NCBI GenBank assembly: GCA_947259105.1
Contig: CAMYKU010000031.1
Span: forward strand, 38,157 to 78,814
Length of the DNA stretch: 40,658 bases
Direction of reading: 5' to 3'
Source of the DNA: an uncultured Alphaproteobacteria bacterium
GTDB lineage: Bacteria; Pseudomonadota; Alphaproteobacteria; UBA8366; JADFVY01
Positions 32,579 through 40,558 of the stretch are shown one piece after another. Under the pieces are notes generated by a model that worked only from the letters and a program-made list of their open reading frames with translations, searched no databases and was not told the DNA's origin. Position 1 is the stretch's first letter. Each line of letters begins with the position of its first letter. The position numbers and the translations under genes were made by a program.

Positions 32579-33430
32579 TTACGGACGCCGCACGGCCGTA
32601 ACCTCGTCGCGGGTTGCCTCGCGGATGCGGCGCGCCGCATCCGCGAAGGGCTCGGCGACAGTCATCATATGCGTTGCGTTCGCATGCACGAACTGATCGG
32701 GCGCCAGCCATACGCCGACATGACCGGGCCAGAACACCAGGTCTCCCCGCCTGAGGGCGGCCTCATCCCCGTCGAAGGACACCGGAGCACCCACCGAGTC
32801 GGCCTGCATGTCGCTGTCGCGCGGCGCTGCCGTGCCGCAGCGGGCCAATGCCAGCTGCACCAGGGCCGAGCAGTCCAGGCCGATGCTACTGCGTCCGCCC
32901 CACAGATACGGCGTGCCGAGGAAGCGCAGCGCCACCGCGCCGTGATCGGTCTCGAACTCGCCGTCCGGCGAAAGGTGGCCGGCCCAGACCCATCCGCCGT
33001 CCGACAGGCCGAGGAACGGACCATCGCCGGCCGCCGCCGCCACGGGCGCGTTCATGCTGAGCAAATCCCGGACCGGCGCCTTGAGGTCGGGCTCGGGATA
33101 AAGATAGGTGCGCAATGCGCTGACACGGTGGGTCGGATCCACTCGTCCCGGCGCGAGGCAGGCGGCGTCCGCGTACCCGACATAACCGTCGGCGTCGTTC
33201 TGCAGCCAGGCCCGGCCGTCGGCGATCTCGAACACCGTCACGCCTTCGCCAAATATCAGCTCCGACCCCAGGCGCGCGTCGCGTGACGGCCCTGTGCGGA
33301 GCGACAGCACACCGCTCGCAACGTGCCAGGGCTCGCCCGCGGTGAATCGCCGGGCCTCGACCCGGCCGCGCAGCTTCTCGTCGGCAAGATCGGGTCTGTA
33401 GGCATGCAGGCGCGGATCGGGCAAATCCAT
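32579..33430 (-). CDS. NlpC/P60 (C40) peptidase with SH3 domains
   Basis: The 283-residue protein has bacterial SH3-like segments over about residues 35-150 (VLSLRTGPSRDARLGSELIFG, GYVGYADAACL) and a C-terminal NlpC/P60 domain. The catalytic cysteine is in GLDCSALVQLAL and the histidine in WPGHVGVWL, with LGTPYLWGGRS upstream. Such enzymes cut gamma-D-glutamyl bonds in peptidoglycan stem peptides. No signal peptide is visible, as in other alphaproteobacterial relatives, so it may act in the cytoplasm on recycled muropeptides. The start at 33430 (MDLPDPRLHAY) follows family habit; an ATG at 33448 is equally open. Its stop is 4 bp from the Sel1 gene end. Confidence 0.85.
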   Translation of the reverse strand: MDLPDPRLHAYRPDLADEKLRGRVEARRFTAGEPWHVASGVLSLRTGPSRDARLGSELIFGEGVTVFEIADGRAWLQNDADGYVGYADAACLAPGRVDPTHRVSALRTYLYPEPDLKAPVRDLLSMNAPVAAAAGDGPFLGLSDGGWVWAGHLSPDGEFETDHGAVALRFLGTPYLWGGRSSIGLDCSALVQLALARCGTAAPRDSDMQADSVGAPVSFDGDEAALRRGDLVFWPGHVGVWLAPDQFVHANATHMMTVAEPFADAARRIREATRDEVTAVRRP

Positions 33431-33479
33431 GAAGCGATTCCGGTGCATTCCGCCGAGCCGGTCCGATTGTCGGGAAGGG

Positions 33480-33722
33480 TTATCCGAAGGCCTTGAAGGC
33501 GATGATGGTGTAGGTCTCCTTGACGCCGGGAAGGGTCTGGAGCCTGCCGGTCACGAAATGCCCGATGTCTGTGTCCGCAGGCAGAAAACACTTCATAAGA
33601 AGGTCGTAATCGCCTGATATGGAGTGGACTTCCGATACCTCTTCGACACCGAGAACGGCTGAGTCGGCGACCTCGTAAGCCTTTCCCAGCTCGCATTTGA
33701 CCTGGATGAAGATCGTTTGCAT
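33480..33722 (-). CDS. Stand-alone Lrp/AsnC ligand-binding domain protein
   Basis: The 80-residue protein is only the RAM/effector domain of Lrp/AsnC regulators: IQVKCELGKAYEVADS, SEVHSISGDYDLLMKC and LPGVKETYTIIAFKAF. There is no helix-turn-helix. Such small proteins form ligand-binding oligomers and may modulate full-length Lrp proteins. Similar single-domain proteins are common in alphaproteobacteria. It sits 36 bp downstream of the helicase on the same strand and 31 bp before the peptidase, so the three may share a transcript. Confidence 0.88.
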   Translation of the reverse strand: MQTIFIQVKCELGKAYEVADSAVLGVEEVSEVHSISGDYDLLMKCFLPADTDIGHFVTGRLQTLPGVKETYTIIAFKAFG

Positions 33723-33758
33723 CGCCGTGCCTCCTCCCGTGACGCACCCGGCAGCGCG

Positions 33759-35342
33759 TCACCCCGCCGTGCGCTTGAGAAAGGCCGGGACCTGGTCGGT
33801 CTTGCCGAACGGCGTGTTGCCGTGATCCGGGGCGTCCTCGATCCTGTCCCGCTGGCGCCGCGAGTCCTTCCTGCCGCCGCCGTCCTTTGGCCGGCGTTCT
33901 TTTTTCCGGCCGTCCTCTTTCCGGCCGTCCTGTTTCCGGTCGTCCTGTTTCCGGCCGTCCTGTTTCCGGCCGTCCTGTTTCCGGCCGTCCTGTTTCCGGC
34001 CGTCCTGTTTCCGGTCGTCCTGTTTCCGGTCGTCCTGTTTCCGGCTTTCCTGTTTCCGGCCGTCCTGTTTCCGGCTTTCCTGTTTCCGGCTTTCCTCTTT
34101 CCGGCTTTCCTCTTTCCGGCTTTCCTCTTTCCGGCCGTCCGTTTCCGCGGGCGCCGGTTTGTCGGGCTTGCGTCTGCCGCCGCCCCGGCCCTTCCGGGTT
34201 TCCTCGCCGAGTTCGGCGCCGGCGACCTTCTCGATATCCACCCGGGGAATCCTGGTGCCGATCAGCCGTTCGATCGAGGCGATGTATTTCCCGTCCTCCG
34301 GCGTCGCCAGGGTGAAGGCATGGCCCTTGCGTCCGGCACGGCCGGTCCGCCCGATGCGATGCACGTAATCTTCGGCGTGGGTCGGCACGTCGAAATTGAA
34401 CACATGGCCGACGGCGGGAATATCGAGCCCGCGCGCGGCGACGTCCGAGCAGACCAGCAACCGGATGTCTCCGGCCTTGAATTTGTCCAGCGTTTCCGTG
34501 CGCTGCCACTGTTCCAGGTCGCCGTGCAGCGCGTCGGCATTGTAGCCGTGCCGCTCGAGCGAGCGGTGGAGGACGCCGACGTCGCGCTTGCGATTGCAGA
34601 ACAGCAACGCGTTCTTGACCACCTGGGTGCGCAGCAATGTGCGCAGGGCGGCCCGCTTGTCGCGCGGCTGGACCACCGCCATCGCCTGTTCGACCGTTTC
34701 GGCGACAGACGCCGGGGGCGACACCGAGATTTCCTTGGGCTCGGTGAGAAAGCGGCTGGAAAGCCGGCGGATTTCCGGTGGCATGGTCGCCGAGAAGAAC
34801 AGTGTCTGGTGTTTCTTCGTGATCATCCCGACGATGCGCTCGACATCGGGAATGAAGCCCATGTCCAGCATGCGGTCGGCCTCGTCGATCACCAGGAAGC
34901 CGACATTGCTCATCAGCACCTTGCCGCGCTCGACCATGTCGAGCAGGCGGCCGGGCGTGGCGATCAGCACATCGACGCCCCGGTCGAGCTTCTGGAACTG
35001 TTCGGTGAACGACACGCCGCCGATCAGCAGCGCCGTGGTCAGCTTCGAATGCTTGCCGTAAACCTCGAAGGCGTCGGCGACCTGCGCCGCAAGTTCGCGT
35101 GTCGGCTCGAGGATCAGCGACCGCGGCATGCGCGCCTTGGCGCGGCCCTCGCTGAGGATATCGATCATCGGCAGCGTAAACCCGGCGGTCTTGCCGGTGC
35201 CGGTCTGTGCGCAGCCCAGGACGTCCCGGCCCATGAGGACCTGTGGAATCGCCTGTTTCTGGATCGGGGTGGGGTGCTCATAGCCGGCCTCGGCGACCGC
35301 GCGCAGCACGCCCTCGCTAAGGCCCAATTCGGGAAAGCTCAT
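33759..35342 (-). CDS. DEAD-box RNA helicase (RhlE-like) with repeat tail
   Basis: The 527-residue protein has all helicase motifs: Q-motif GYEHPTPIQKQAIP, GCAQTGTGKTAGF, PTRELAAQV, TPGRLLD, VIDEADRMLDMGF, FSATMP, and HRIGRTGRAGR. It unwinds short RNA duplexes, probably in ribosome assembly or mRNA turnover. About residues 400-480 consist of pentapeptide units of the type GRKQD, SRKEE and DRKQD, encoded by a 15-bp repeat. This highly charged tail should bind RNA nonspecifically or be disordered. The core ends near residue 370. The start at 35342 (MSFPELGLSE) is standard for RhlE relatives. Confidence 0.93.
   Translation of the reverse strand: MSFPELGLSEGVLRAVAEAGYEHPTPIQKQAIPQVLMGRDVLGCAQTGTGKTAGFTLPMIDILSEGRAKARMPRSLILEPTRELAAQVADAFEVYGKHSKLTTALLIGGVSFTEQFQKLDRGVDVLIATPGRLLDMVERGKVLMSNVGFLVIDEADRMLDMGFIPDVERIVGMITKKHQTLFFSATMPPEIRRLSSRFLTEPKEISVSPPASVAETVEQAMAVVQPRDKRAALRTLLRTQVVKNALLFCNRKRDVGVLHRSLERHGYNADALHGDLEQWQRTETLDKFKAGDIRLLVCSDVAARGLDIPAVGHVFNFDVPTHAEDYVHRIGRTGRAGRKGHAFTLATPEDGKYIASIERLIGTRIPRVDIEKVAGAELGEETRKGRGGGRRKPDKPAPAETDGRKEESRKEESRKEESRKQESRKQDGRKQESRKQDDRKQDDRKQDGRKQDGRKQDGRKQDGRKQDDRKQDGRKEDGRKKERRPKDGGGRKDSRRQRDRIEDAPDHGNTPFGKTDQVPAFLKRTAG
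33901..34145 (-). repeat. 15-bp coding tandem repeat in the helicase tail
   Basis: The plus-strand unit TTTCCGGCCGTCCTG recurs about 16 times with small changes (GGCCGTCC, GGTCGTCC or GGCTTTCC versions). All copies stay in frame and give the GRKQD-type pentapeptides. Copy number is expected to vary between strains. Confidence 0.92.
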
Positions 35343-35533
35343 ATACCCTGCTATTTCTCGCCGGCAAATCCGGCGCCGGAATCTTCGAACGCTTGCATCG
35401 GGGCCGGATCATAGGGGCTGGTATCGTACTGTCAATCATTCCGCGGTGCCGCCAAATGCCACACCATGGCGTACGTTGTCCCGATGATCCGCAAGGGATA
35501 TGGTCCCTCGCCGGTTAATTTAAAGGGGACGTG

Positions 35534-36079
35534 ATGCTGATAGACGCCGAAAACAGCTTGCTGCTTGTCGTCGATGTCCAGGAACACCTGCTGCCAGCCA
35601 TGCACGAGTCGCACATGCTGCTGCCGAACGTGGCGATCCTGATCGAGGCGGCGCGGCATCTCGATATCCCCGTGATCGCAACGGAACAGTATTCAAAGGG
35701 GCTGGGCCCTACGGTCGAGGCGCTTGCCGGCCTGCTTCCGCAAGACTGCACCCTGGAAAAGATCCATTTCTCCGGGCTCGCCGAACCGGCGCTGGGCACC
35801 CGGATCGTCGAAACGGGACGCTCGAATATTCTGATCTGCGGCGCGGAAGCCCATGTCTGCGTCCTGCAGACGGCGGTCGAACTGCAATCGTCGCCCGGAT
35901 TTCAGGTCTTCGTCGCCGCCGACGCCACGGCCAGCCGCACGCCGGATAACCACCGCCTGGCACTCGAGCGCATGGCGCGAGACGGCATCGAAATCCTGTC
36001 CACCGAAATGGCCGTGTTCGAGTGGCTGCGCCGCGCCGATACGGAACGATTCCGAAAACTCCTGGCGCTGGTCAAGTAG
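35534..36079 (+). CDS. Isochorismatase-family cysteine hydrolase
   Basis: The 181-residue product belongs to the isochorismatase/nicotinamidase fold. The catalytic triad is visible as D14 in LLVVDVQEHL, lysine in TLEKIHFSG, and cysteine in GAEAHVCVLQTA. The cis-peptide region before it also fits. The substrate is not given by sequence; YcaC/SttH-like relatives act on amides or are uncharacterised. AAAGGGGACGTG precedes the ATG at 35534; the adjacent GTG at 35531 is a possible alternative. It is divergent from the helicase and convergent with the next gene, 12 bp away. Confidence 0.88.
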   Translation: MLIDAENSLLLVVDVQEHLLPAMHESHMLLPNVAILIEAARHLDIPVIATEQYSKGLGPTVEALAGLLPQDCTLEKIHFSGLAEPALGTRIVETGRSNILICGAEAHVCVLQTAVELQSSPGFQVFVAADATASRTPDNHRLALERMARDGIEILSTEMAVFEWLRRADTERFRKLLALVK

Positions 36080-36091
36080 CCCGCCTGGCCA

Positions 36092-36661
36092 TCAGCATAT
36101 TATCCCCGGCGGGCAGTCGCGCCCCCTGTGGCGGTTGCGGGTGGGCGGAAACAGGCCGTTCGTGACCTGGCCGACGAGCTCCCGGAACGCCGGGTCCTGG
36201 GGGCCCGCAGCCCCCGACACGCGGCCCCTGATCCTCGTCCTTGCGTTGTCGCCGCTGCAGAACGCCCCGGACAGCTGGATTTCGTCATCGGCCGGAACCG
36301 TCTGCACCGCCAGGGCCTCCTCGCGGCATTGCCGCGCGGCATTCATCCCGACCGGCGGATCGAAAATGAGCACGACACGGAAGCTCGGGCGCGCGTCCTC
36401 GCCCGGCGTCGTGGTGAAGTTGGTCGGCTGGCCCCAGTGGCGCCCCTGCATGGCATCGGTCACCGCCGCCTCGAACGCGGCCTGGTCGCCGCCGAACGGA
36501 TTGCCGACGATCACGACATGCAGATCGCGGCCGGCCGCGGCATAGGCGAACTCACCGGGGCTGTATGTCGGGGTGACGTCCAGTTGCGTCAGCCTGACGC
36601 CACCGGCCGCGCAAGCGGCGACCACGACGAAGGCCGCAAGCGTGAGAGTTCTCAGTTTCAT
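36092..36661 (-). CDS. Putative lipoprotein, function unknown
   Basis: The 189-residue product starts MKLRTLTLAAFVVVAAC, with a lipobox-like VAAC and cysteine at residue 17. The mature part has GEFAYAAAGRDLHVVIVGNP and FRVVLIFDP segments of alternating hydrophobic residues, and cysteines at ARQCRE and GAFCSG. I do not recognise a named domain, though the layout resembles small alphaproteobacterial envelope lipoproteins. An upstream ATG at 36754 would run through the 25-bp direct repeats and is not used. It is convergent with the isochorismatase gene. Confidence 0.7.
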   Translation of the reverse strand: MKLRTLTLAAFVVVAACAAGGVRLTQLDVTPTYSPGEFAYAAAGRDLHVVIVGNPFGGDQAAFEAAVTDAMQGRHWGQPTNFTTTPGEDARPSFRVVLIFDPPVGMNAARQCREEALAVQTVPADDEIQLSGAFCSGDNARTRIRGRVSGAAGPQDPAFRELVGQVTNGLFPPTRNRHRGRDCPPGIIC

Positions 36662-37026
36662 GTCGGGCCTCGGATATCCAGGGTAAGGAACACTACGTGA
36701 CAAATAAATCGGTAACGCCGCGAAACAAATAGATCGGTAACGCCGCGAAGGCAACGATCCGAATCAGGCCGGCAACGGAAATGGCGAGTCAGCGCCGGCT
36801 CAGCCCCGCACCGGCAGCATGTAGACCACCGCGAGCACGAATTGCGTCCCGGCGAAGGCGATGGCGGCCTTCGCGAAGCTCACGAACGACATCGGCAGCT
36901 TGATCCCGTGGATGGCGGTGACGGGCCCTGCCGCCGGGCGCGGCGAACGGCTCCCTTTTGCGCCGCTCCCCATTGGTGCTACTGATATGTCCGGCTGTGG
37001 CAGCCGGAGTCGGCCGAAGGTGCGGG
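36662..37026. other. Intergenic region with direct repeats, no gene seen
   Basis: This 365-bp gap lies between the lipoprotein (minus) and the DUF262 operon (plus). It contains a 25-bp direct repeat at 36700-36749. On the minus strand a short hydrophobic frame (MSFVSFAKAAIAF) ends at 36800, which may be a gene relic. AAGGTGCGGG precedes the DUF262 start. No firm promoter was assigned. Confidence 0.45.
36700..36749. repeat. Two adjacent 25-bp direct repeats
   Basis: Copies at 36700-36724 and 36725-36749 differ at one base and share ATCGGTAACGCCGCGAA. They lie 39 bp upstream of the lipoprotein start, so they may be regulator sites or a simple duplication. Confidence 0.85.
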
Positions 37027-38454
37027 ATGGCAGATAACGAACAGACGGGCGTCGCCGAGGACGCGACCTCGAGCGGCGCGGGCAGCGGCATCGAACGGGA
37101 AGCCGTGGACGGGGAGGCGGACACCGGCGCCGCGCGGCTCGATCCGGAGCGGATCGAGATCCAGACGCGGGGCATGAATGTCGAACAATTGCTGTCCCGC
37201 ATCAGGGCGAAGACCATCGATCTGCTGCCGGAGGTCAGGCGGGAGAAGGACGGCTGGAGCGACGTGCGCCAGAGCCGGCTCGTCGAGTCGCTGCTGCTCA
37301 AGATTCCGCTGCTGCCGGTATACGCGGTGGAGGACGCCGACGAGAACTGGACGGTCGTCAACGGGATGCGGCGCCTGACGGCGGTGGCGCGGTTCGTCGA
37401 TCCGGACGCGGTCGGGCAGAAGCCGCTGGCGCTTCGGGGCCTGGAGTACCTGGGGGACGAATTCGACGGCGGCGCGTTCGATAGCCTGCCGCCGCGCATG
37501 CAGCGCCGCCTGAACGAGACGGAACTGGTGATCCACGTGATCCGGCACGGAACGCCCGAGCCGGTGAAATTCAACATCGCCAGGCGCATCAATACCGGCG
37601 GGACGGCGCTGTCGAACCAGGAAATCCGGCATGCCCTCAATGCCGGGCCGGCGCGGGATTTCCTGCGCGAACTTGCCGAAAGCAGCGAATTTGGCAAGGC
37701 CACGGCGAAGAGCGTCCGCGGCGAGGGCATGGCGGACCGCGAACTGGTGCTGCGGTTCGCGGCGTTCCGACTGACCCCTTACGGGGATTACGAAGACGCC
37801 GATGTCGAGTCGTTCCTCGGCGCCGCCATGCGGCGGCTGAACGAGCTGGACGCGGCGCCGCCGGAACCGGCCGAGCCCGATGTGCCGAAAGAGCCGGATG
37901 AGCCGCAAGTCGAGGAAACGCCCGATCCCGCCGGTGCGGAAGATGCGGAGGCGCCCGCCGACGGCCCGCCGGTGGCGCCCGCCGAAGGCGCGGGCGATGT
38001 CCCGGATGGCGGCGACCCGGACGCCGCCACCCCTGCGGCCCCGGCAACAGATCCGGAACCGGACCGGACCGAACAGGCGGAACCGCAACCCGAACCGGTC
38101 ACGCTGGCGAGCCTCGAACGCGATTTCAGGGAGGCGATGAAGACCGCCGCCGCAATTTTCGGCGACGATGCCTTCCGCAAGCCTCATGCGGCGGACGAGG
38201 CGCGCAATCCGGTCAACAGGGCGCTGTTCGAGGCGATTTCCGTCACCCTCGCCAATTTCGACGAGGCGGCGCGCGAGACTCTCGCCGCCCAAAGCGATTC
38301 GATAAAGAAAGATTTCATAGATTTGCTGCACAACAGTGGTTTCGCAAAAGCGATCTCGCAGGACACGGGAGACCCCGCAAAGGTCCGCAAGCGGTTCGGC
38401 GAGATCGAGAAATTACTTGAGAAAGCACTTTCATGCTCGACTCCGTCCGGTTGA
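37027..38454 (+). CDS. DUF262-family protein (defence-like operon gene 1)
   Basis: The 475-residue protein resembles DUF262/GmrSD-N proteins. LLPEVRREKDGWSDVRQSRL and VESLLLKIPLLPVYAV correspond to the usual Q-R and Ile-Pro blocks. The nucleotide-handling motif is NGMRR at 112-116, where DGQQR or a close variant is typical, so catalysis may be altered. Residues 279-358 are an acidic Pro/Glu/Ala-rich linker. A C-terminal helical region (AAIFGDDAFRKPHAA, PVNRALFEAISVTLANF) matches the stand-alone DUF262 type. The related domain in GmrS and DndB-like proteins uses NTP in phage restriction. The start at 37027 has AAGG upstream. The stop overlaps the ATPase gene by 22 bp. Confidence 0.8.
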   Translation: MADNEQTGVAEDATSSGAGSGIEREAVDGEADTGAARLDPERIEIQTRGMNVEQLLSRIRAKTIDLLPEVRREKDGWSDVRQSRLVESLLLKIPLLPVYAVEDADENWTVVNGMRRLTAVARFVDPDAVGQKPLALRGLEYLGDEFDGGAFDSLPPRMQRRLNETELVIHVIRHGTPEPVKFNIARRINTGGTALSNQEIRHALNAGPARDFLRELAESSEFGKATAKSVRGEGMADRELVLRFAAFRLTPYGDYEDADVESFLGAAMRRLNELDAAPPEPAEPDVPKEPDEPQVEETPDPAGAEDAEAPADGPPVAPAEGAGDVPDGGDPDAATPAAPATDPEPDRTEQAEPQPEPVTLASLERDFREAMKTAAAIFGDDAFRKPHAADEARNPVNRALFEAISVTLANFDEAARETLAAQSDSIKKDFIDLLHNSGFAKAISQDTGDPAKVRKRFGEIEKLLEKALSCSTPSG

Positions 38455-39542
38455 TAAATTTCAAGATTTTCGCAGACCAGACCATCCCGCTCGCTCCCCT
38501 GACCTTGCTGTCCGGCCTCAATGGCGCCGGCAAGAGTTCGGCCATGCAGGCGCTCTCGCTGCTGCGCCAGTCGTACGATTCGGGGTTGCTGCGCGAGCAT
38601 GGCTGGCTCCTGAACGGGGAACTCGTCGAGGTCGGCGCCGGCGAGGACGTGCTGCACGAGAACGCTTCGAGCTCGCGGCTCGCCATCGAGCTGGGCGAAG
38701 GCGGGCAGACGGCGACATGGGAAGTGGACTATGTCCGCGAGGGCGACGTCCTGCGCTACCCGGACGGCAACGGCGAGGGGCGTCCCGCGGACGGTGACGG
38801 CGTCCTGTTCGGCAACGGGTTCCAGTATCTGCGCGCCGACCGCGTCAACCCGATGGTCAGCTATCCGAAATCGTTCCACGCGGTCTCGCAGCGCCGGTTC
38901 CTCGGCAGCCGCGGCGAATATGCGGCGCATTTCCTGAGCCTCTTCCAGGACGAGCCGATTCGCGACGACGCCCTGAAGCATCCCGATTCGAAGGCGACCA
39001 GCGGCCTGCTGGCGCAGGTCAACGCCTGGATGCAGGAATTCAGCCCCGGCGCGACGATCAACGTGCATGAGATCGAGAAGACCGATTTCGTCCGGCTCAG
39101 CTACACCTTCGGCTCCGGCATCGACAGCTCCAACCCGTACCGGCCGACCAATGTCGGCTTCGGCCTGACCTATTCGCTGCCGGTCGTCATCGCCTGCCTG
39201 TCGACCGCGTCCGGCGGCATCGTGCTGATGGAAAACCCCGAGGCGCACCTGCATCCGCAGGGGCAGGTGGCGATGGGACGGCTGATGGCGCTCACCGCCG
39301 CGGCCGGCGTGCAGGTCGTGGTGGAAACGCATAGCGACCACGTGCTGAACGGCATCCGGATCGCCGTGCGGCAGGGCGTTCTGCCGCCCGGCGATTCGCT
39401 GGTGCATTTCTTCAGGCGGGACGCCGCGACCGGCGCGGCGGCGATCGACAGCCCTTCCATCAACGAGCAGGGGCGCCTCAGCTTCTGGCCGGACGGTTTC
39501 TTCGACCAGTGGGACAAAAGCCTTGATGAACTGCTCGATTAG
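38433..39542 (+). CDS. AAA/ABC-type ATPase with DUF3696-like C-terminus (operon gene 2)
   Basis: The 369-residue ATPase has a RecF/OLD-like layout. Walker A is GLNGAGKSS at 28-36. A signature-like GFGLTYSLPVVIACL precedes the Walker B/D-loop IVLMENPEAHLHPQGQ, and VVVETHSDHVLNGIRIAV is the switch histidine region. The C-terminal GRLSFWPDGFFDQWDKSL is typical of DUF3696 ATPases. No TOPRIM or nuclease domain is fused. Related ATPases drive effectors in several anti-phage systems. The ATG lies inside the end of the DUF262 gene, indicating coupled translation and probably a complex. It is followed 11 bp later by the third gene. Confidence 0.85.
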   Translation: MLDSVRLINFKIFADQTIPLAPLTLLSGLNGAGKSSAMQALSLLRQSYDSGLLREHGWLLNGELVEVGAGEDVLHENASSSRLAIELGEGGQTATWEVDYVREGDVLRYPDGNGEGRPADGDGVLFGNGFQYLRADRVNPMVSYPKSFHAVSQRRFLGSRGEYAAHFLSLFQDEPIRDDALKHPDSKATSGLLAQVNAWMQEFSPGATINVHEIEKTDFVRLSYTFGSGIDSSNPYRPTNVGFGLTYSLPVVIACLSTASGGIVLMENPEAHLHPQGQVAMGRLMALTAAAGVQVVVETHSDHVLNGIRIAVRQGVLPPGDSLVHFFRRDAATGAAAIDSPSINEQGRLSFWPDGFFDQWDKSLDELLD

Positions 39543-39553
39543 GGGACCCGGTC

Positions 39554-40489
39554 ATGGCGCTGTATGTCTTCCTGAACGAGCTGTCGCAACCCGGCAATCC
39601 GATCGCCGCGGAGCCCGGCGGCCTCGTCGTCAACGGGCTGGTCGACCTGCTGCGCGCGGTCAAGCGGCAGCGGCGCGACGCGGTGCTGCACAGCGCGGTG
39701 CCGCTGCGCGACGTCCGCATCGGCGAGACCTACTCCATCGCCGTATGGTGCAACGACGGCGACCGCCGGGAGGAATGGCGCTTCCTGCGCAGCCTGCAGG
39801 ACCGCGCGCCGTTCCAGGTGCGGCTCGCCGAGCTCGGGATCGACGTCATGGAGACCGACTACCGGCATGGCGAGGACCGGGCCGAGGGGCTGGGCCTTGC
39901 GCATATGTTCGGCGGGCTCGCCGTCAGCCTGGACTACGAGCCCTGCTGGCGCGACCTGAGCGTGGTGCTGTCCCGCGAGGCCCTGGAGGAGCGGGAGGAC
40001 GGCGAGGTGGATATCGTGGCCGCCGATGTCGAGGCGGTGCATGCCAGTCATCCGGACCATGTCGCGGAGCACAAGGACTGGCTGGAGCACGCCTGCCGCC
40101 AGCCGGTGGCCGACGGCGGCGATCTGTGGCGGCGGTGCGGGGAGCTGTTCCCGCGACTCGATTTCCTGCCCCGCGTCGAGGCGCAGCTTCGCGCCCTGCA
40201 GGCCAGCAACCCCTGGTTCGGCGCCGTCGCCCAGCGCCTCGGCGAGTTGAACGGCGCCGTCGGCGAATGGAATCCGGCCAACACGCCCGAGCCCCCGTAC
40301 CGCAGCCGGGTGACGCCGGAGCACGCGCAGCGCAAGCGCCTGTGCCGGTTCGAGGATCTCGACGGCAAGGTCCGGGTGTTCGACCTCCATGCCCGCTTCA
40401 CCCCCGGCGCCGGCCGGCTGCATTTCCGCCTCGACCCCGAACGCCGCCACGCCGTCGTCGCCCACGTGGGACGGAAACTCGGCGAGTAG
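39554..40489 (+). CDS. Unrecognised protein of the DUF262-ATPase operon (gene 3)
   Basis: The 311-residue product has no domain I can name. The N-terminus (MALYVFLNELSQPG) is followed by an alpha/beta region with charged segments, and a central GLGLAHMFGGLAVSLDYEPCW block. The C-terminus, FDLHARFTPGAGRLHFRLD then HAVVAHVGRKL, reads as a beta-hairpin rich in basic and aromatic residues, a pattern I associate with small RNA- or DNA-acting effectors; this is inference. There is no signal peptide or membrane segment. It follows the ATPase by 11 bp, so it is likely the effector or specificity subunit. A GC-rich dispersed repeat starts right after its stop. Confidence 0.7.
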   Translation: MALYVFLNELSQPGNPIAAEPGGLVVNGLVDLLRAVKRQRRDAVLHSAVPLRDVRIGETYSIAVWCNDGDRREEWRFLRSLQDRAPFQVRLAELGIDVMETDYRHGEDRAEGLGLAHMFGGLAVSLDYEPCWRDLSVVLSREALEEREDGEVDIVAADVEAVHASHPDHVAEHKDWLEHACRQPVADGGDLWRRCGELFPRLDFLPRVEAQLRALQASNPWFGAVAQRLGELNGAVGEWNPANTPEPPYRSRVTPEHAQRKRLCRFEDLDGKVRVFDLHARFTPGAGRLHFRLDPERRHAVVAHVGRKLGE

Positions 40490-40554
40490 GGGGGAGGGTT
40501 GGGTGAGGGTGACCGACAGGCAAGTTGCCGGCGGAAGCCGGCGCCGGACAATCA
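40490..40554. repeat. Dispersed intergenic repeat, copy B
   Basis: GGGGGGAGGGTTGGGTGAGGG leads into GTTGCCGGCGGAAGCCGGCG and CCGGACAAT. In reverse complement this follows the order of copy A at 19438-19500. It contains a GCCGGC-GGAA-GCCGGC hairpin and lies between convergent gene 3 and parE. Confidence 0.65.
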
Positions 40555-40558
40555 CCCC

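Noticed and set aside
33901..34145. CRISPR array, because of regular short repeats
   Set aside because: The unit is 15 bp without spacers and lies in frame inside the helicase gene.
36800..36889. Short hydrophobic minus-strand frame (MSFVSFAKAAIAF and on to a stop at 36800)
   Set aside because: It has only about 30 codons, no ribosome site and no recognisable family; at most a gene relic.
36789..37730. Minus-strand frame of 313 codons opposite the DUF262 gene start
   Set aside because: It shows composition typical of shadow frames, and the plus strand has DUF262 blocks.
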